8,629 nt of DNA from Deltaproteobacteria bacterium (GTDB taxonomy: Bacteria; Desulfobacterota; SM23-61): assembly GCA_029857975.1 (NCBI GenBank), contig JAOUFX010000082.1, positions 1 to 8,629 of the forward strand, written 5' to 3'. Position 1 is the stretch's first letter. Each line of letters opens with the position of its first letter. The notes beneath the pieces are model-generated. The model was not told the origin of the DNA. It was given only the letters and a program-made list of their open reading frames with translations, and made no database searches. Position numbers and translations under genes: made by a program. Positions 6,646 through 8,629 of this stretch are shown here, piece after piece.

Positions 6646-6995
6646 CTAATCATCTCCCCAAAAAAGATTTAAACCGAGCATATCCCAAATGTTTTCAGAA
6701 TAAAATAGGGAGAAATATGTATTTTTTGATTAAAAAGACAGTATTTTGGGAAAGCAAAAAAGCTCCATCGAGGAACTCGGGATCTGCGGTGGTTAATCTT
6801 GGTCAGAGGGCCTTTGGTTTAAAGGAATGGCCCAAAACAAAAAGCCAACCTCGTATTCATGGGGGAGGTTGGCTTTTATGCTTTTCAAAGTCCGGACCCA
6901 AAGAGTCGTGGGTGAGAATCAGAGTGTTGAGGAAGGCATGGCACAGATAGTTACGAAGGGTAAACTGAAACCGGACAAAAATAGCAAACAAAAAA
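6646..6995. other. Intergenic stretch without a supported gene
   Basis: 350 bases between the two zinc-ribbon genes. The left half (about 6655-6760) is AT-rich and must contain the promoter of the 6397-6645 gene, but I found no convincing -35/-10 pair. The only clear structure is the bidirectional hairpin at 6840-6877. Plus-strand reading frames here have no ribosome site and run through that hairpin, so they were not called. Confidence 0.6.
6840..6877. terminator. Bidirectional hairpin terminator
   Basis: AAAAGCCAACCTC (6840-6852) and GAGGTTGGCTTTT (6865-6877) form a perfect 13-bp stem with a 12-base loop. Both strands end in a T-run, TTTTTGTTTT on the minus strand. It lies about 119 bases past the stop of the DUF1178 gene, whose transcription it would end. 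No plus-strand gene feeds into it. Confidence 0.75.
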
Positions 6996-7421
6996 TCAAT
7001 TATCCAGATGTTTCAAAACCGGAACCTTGAGAAACTGAACTCCTTCTTCTTTCAGAATCTTCTCCTCATCGGGGAGGGCCAGCCCTTTGATATTTCTCTT
7101 TTCGGCCTCTCCAAAGTGGATTTTCAGGGCCTCCTTGGTAAAATTCAAGCCCACGTCTTCAAAATTCTTATTGACATATTCGGTAATGAACTGAAGGGCT
7201 TGGTAAGCTTGGTGGGGGTCAATTTTCTCCTCTTTTTTCTCCTCTTTTTTATCACTGTATTTTTTTATGGCAAAGGTGGAGAAGGTTTTTTCAACTTGAT
7301 TATCATTACAAACGGGGCAGTGGATGATGCCGAAAGATCTCTTTTTCTCAAAAGAGCCGCTGTCCTTGAACCAGCATTCGAATTTGTGCCCGTTGGAACA
7401 GATAAGATCAAAAGCTATCAT
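6996..7421 (-). CDS. DUF1178 family protein with N-terminal zinc ribbon
   Basis: 141 residues, the typical DUF1178 length. The family is of unknown function. The N-terminus has the family signature MIAFDLICSNGHKFECWF, followed by HCPVC at 34-38, giving a probable zinc site from C8, C35, C38 and H12 or C16. A charged linker (KKEEKKEEK, about 58-66) replaces the variable middle. The C-terminal half has the other conserved blocks: FEDVGLNFTKEALKIHFGE (87-105), then RNIKGLALPDEEKILKEEG. The rare lysine- and glutamate-rich linker is codon-biased but in frame. ATG 7421 is preceded by GGAG at a longish 11 bases. A weak promoter is possible between 7490 and 7530 on the minus strand (TTGTCA, 17 bases, TAACTT). 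The transcript probably ends at the 6840-6877 hairpin. Confidence 0.88.
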   Translation of the reverse strand: MIAFDLICSNGHKFECWFKDSGSFEKKRSFGIIHCPVCNDNQVEKTFSTFAIKKYSDKKEEKKEEKIDPHQAYQALQFITEYVNKNFEDVGLNFTKEALKIHFGEAEKRNIKGLALPDEEKILKEEGVQFLKVPVLKHLDN

Positions 7422-7579
7422 TGAATGAAATTCTCCATCCCTCTCGGGGGGAAATTTGAATTGGGTAAAACCCTGTCCCCAAAGGAAATTCCTGTATAAT
7501 TAAGTTAGCATATTACCAAAATTTTGACAAATTAATTAAGAAGGTTACGGCAGATTCAGGTTTCTCTCTGCTAAATGGG

Positions 7580-7608
7580 TTGACGATGCAATGCAGGTGT
7601 GCTATTCG
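7580..7608 (+). promoter_or_regulatory. Possible sigma-70 promoter of yggT
   Basis: TTGACG (7580-7585), 17-base spacer, TATTCG (7603-7608). The predicted start near 7615 gives a leader of about 37 bases before ATG 7652. The -35 is good and the -10 is mediocre. A perfect TTGACA at 7524-7529 lacks a good -10 partner. Confidence 0.42.
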
Positions 7609-7651
7609 ATAAAATCTTAGAACTGGACTCCACCAATGTCAGGAGGAAGCA

Positions 7652-7966
7652 ATGTTTGTCATGGCCAATTTTCTTTTTGCGATCGCCACAGTTCTTGACA
7701 TTGTCCTCACCCTCTATTTGTGGATCATTATCGCCAGGGCGATTATTTCCTGGGTAATCCCATTTTCCAGGAGCCCGTTGGCGCATACTATCGCCCATGG
7801 CCTTGCTCGGCTCACAGATCCCGTCTTATGGCGCATCCAAAAGTTCCTCCCCCTGCGGGGAATGGGCCTTGATATGTCTCCCCTCATTGCCATTCTTATT
7901 ATTATGTTCCTTAAATACTTTTTAGTGGCCACTCTCTTCGACATCGCGCGAAGACTGCAGGCTTAA
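7652..7966 (+). CDS. yggT: YggT family integral membrane protein
   Basis: 104 residues, a single YggT repeat. Family members are small inner-membrane proteins whose role is still vague; links to osmotic stress and to cell-envelope or division loci have been proposed. Two membrane segments are clear, about 5-36 (FLFAIATVLDIVL through ISWVI) and about 75-100 (SPLIAILIIMFLKYFLVATLF). The loop between them carries the family motif LARLTDPVLWRIQKFLP, and DMSPL opens the second helix. AGGAGG lies five bases before ATG 7652, which decides against the alternative M4. It is the only plus-strand gene in the window. It diverges from the DUF1178 gene and converges on the FecR-like gene. The common neighbours proC and yggS are absent here. 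No terminator was found after it. Confidence 0.92.
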   Translation: MFVMANFLFAIATVLDIVLTLYLWIIIARAIISWVIPFSRSPLAHTIAHGLARLTDPVLWRIQKFLPLRGMGLDMSPLIAILIIMFLKYFLVATLFDIARRLQA

Positions 7967-8094
7967 AGTTCTTAACAGTGCAGATGAAAACTTGTATCAA
8001 TTTAGCCTAATATTGGCGGGCTTTCCCAGGCGTGGGGGCCAGGGCAAGGCGGACAAGAATCCTCTTCAATCCCATCATTATTCCAGTCGCATTT

Positions 8095-8629
8095 TTAAAG
8101 GGCCAATAAGAGTAGTAACCCATATAAGAGAAGAACTCCCATGGGCACGCAGGGGATTCCGTGCCTAATCTTAATACTCTGGGGAGATGAAAAATCTCCC
8201 GCAATCCCTTTGGAGTCCAAAGCGTTTACCCGTACGTAATAGGTTCCGATCTCTTCAGGTTTTGCTAAAGTGATCTCCGGCTTTTCCAGTTCTCTGGCGA
8301 TGATTATATTTTGAAATTCCTTTTCCCCGGCCATTTGGAAGCGATAGCGCATCCCTGGCCCCAGATCGGACCACTTGATTTGAATATTTTTCCAGGTTAC
8401 TTCCAATTTTTCTATCACGGGTGCCGGCGGGGGTAGAGGGGGCGGGGGTGGAGGCGGCCTGACTGCAAAACTCTGGGGAAGGGAAAAGTCGCCCGCGTAC
8501 CCATCGGGATCAATGCCCTTGGTGCGCACGTAGTAGGTTCCAATCTCCTCGGGCTTTGGCAGCGTGATCTCCGGTTTTTCCAGCTCCCGGGCGACGATTA
8601 TTTCTTTAAATCCTGCGTCCCTGGCCATT
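8095..8629 (-). CDS. C-terminal part of a repeat-containing FecR-like protein (partial)
   Basis: 178 codons visible; the N-terminus is beyond the right edge. Two copies of an Ig/fibronectin-like module are present, each with ARELEKPEITL, EEIGTYYVR and AGDFS-x-PQS. The period is exactly 98 residues, visible also in the DNA (294-bp spacing, for example TAGGTTCC at 8240 and 8534). A proline-rich linker (about 57-70) separates them. WSDLGPGMRYRFQMAGEKEF in the second copy matches the YRFQ-A-D-x-F pattern of modules that follow FecR or LysM domains in deltaproteobacterial envelope proteins. That family assignment is by pattern and memory, since the FecR domain itself is not visible. The C-terminus is a short hydrophobic tail (GVLLLYGLLLLLAL), a likely membrane anchor or signal. 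Stop TAA at 8097-8095. Function unknown, probably cell surface. Confidence 0.75.
   Translation of the reverse strand, partial: MARDAGFKEIIVARELEKPEITLPKPEEIGTYYVRTKGIDPDGYAGDFSLPQSFAVRPPPPPPPLPPPAPVIEKLEVTWKNIQIKWSDLGPGMRYRFQMAGEKEFQNIIIARELEKPEITLAKPEEIGTYYVRVNALDSKGIAGDFSSPQSIKIRHGIPCVPMGVLLLYGLLLLLAL

Noticed and set aside
6639..7030. Plus-strand frames in the gap between the two zinc-ribbon genes
   Set aside because: No ribosome site at usable spacing, no recognisable pattern, and they read through a perfect 13-bp terminator stem.
7955..7983. Short inverted repeat CTGCA/TGCAG after yggT
   Set aside because: A 5-bp stem with a long loop and no T-run is too weak to call a terminator.
8007..8204. 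65-codon minus-strand frame overlapping the FecR-like C-terminus
   Set aside because: Different frame from the repeat protein, no ribosome site, no recognisable pattern.

Overview
The window looks like a chromosomal stretch from a Gram-negative bacterium, most likely a Desulfobacterota/deltaproteobacterial lineage. This is inferred from the mix of protein families: a PAS-PAS-type sigma-54 activator, a DUF1178 protein, a YggT protein, a lipoprotein, and the C-terminus of a FecR-like surface protein with repeats. No rRNA or other marker gene fixes the taxonomy. Apart from yggT, all genes lie on the minus strand. I see no tRNA, rRNA, CRISPR array, transposase or phage gene.

Layout, left to right. 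(1) 1-1737: most of ftsH, with its C-terminus cut by the window edge. (2) 1841-2191: a small conserved single-TM protein with its own terminator before ftsH, and a nested palindrome upstream. (3) 2458-2988: a lipoprotein of unknown function, with a probable terminator downstream. (4) 3170-5658: a putative self-contained regulatory unit. It holds a PAS-PAS-AAA+-Fis sigma-54 activator (3661-5658) with a good sigma-70 promoter, two tandem palindromes, a near-consensus -24/-12 promoter, and an ABM-type (quinol monooxygenase-like) gene (3170-3475). (5) 5790-6281: an intact cold-shock protein gene followed directly, in the same frame, by an internal fragment of an RhlE-type DEAD-box helicase that ends in a perfect 18-bp palindrome. 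(6) 6397-7421: two small zinc-ribbon-like proteins (one of them DUF1178), each followed by a strong hairpin terminator. (7) 7652-7966: yggT on the plus strand. (8) 8095-8629: the C-terminal part of a repeat-containing, probably FecR-family protein, cut by the right edge.

The most interesting unit is the sigma-54 circuit. The activator retains the GAFTGA loop and a Fis-type helix-turn-helix. The gap between its stop codon and the next gene carries two 16-bp dyads spaced 18 bp centre to centre. About 100 bp downstream of them is a -24/-12 element with the required 10-bp GG-to-GC spacing. That promoter would start transcription within a few bases of the ATG of the small oxygenase-like gene, so a leaderless or near-leaderless mRNA is predicted. 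The second notable point is the csp/rhlE-remnant junction.
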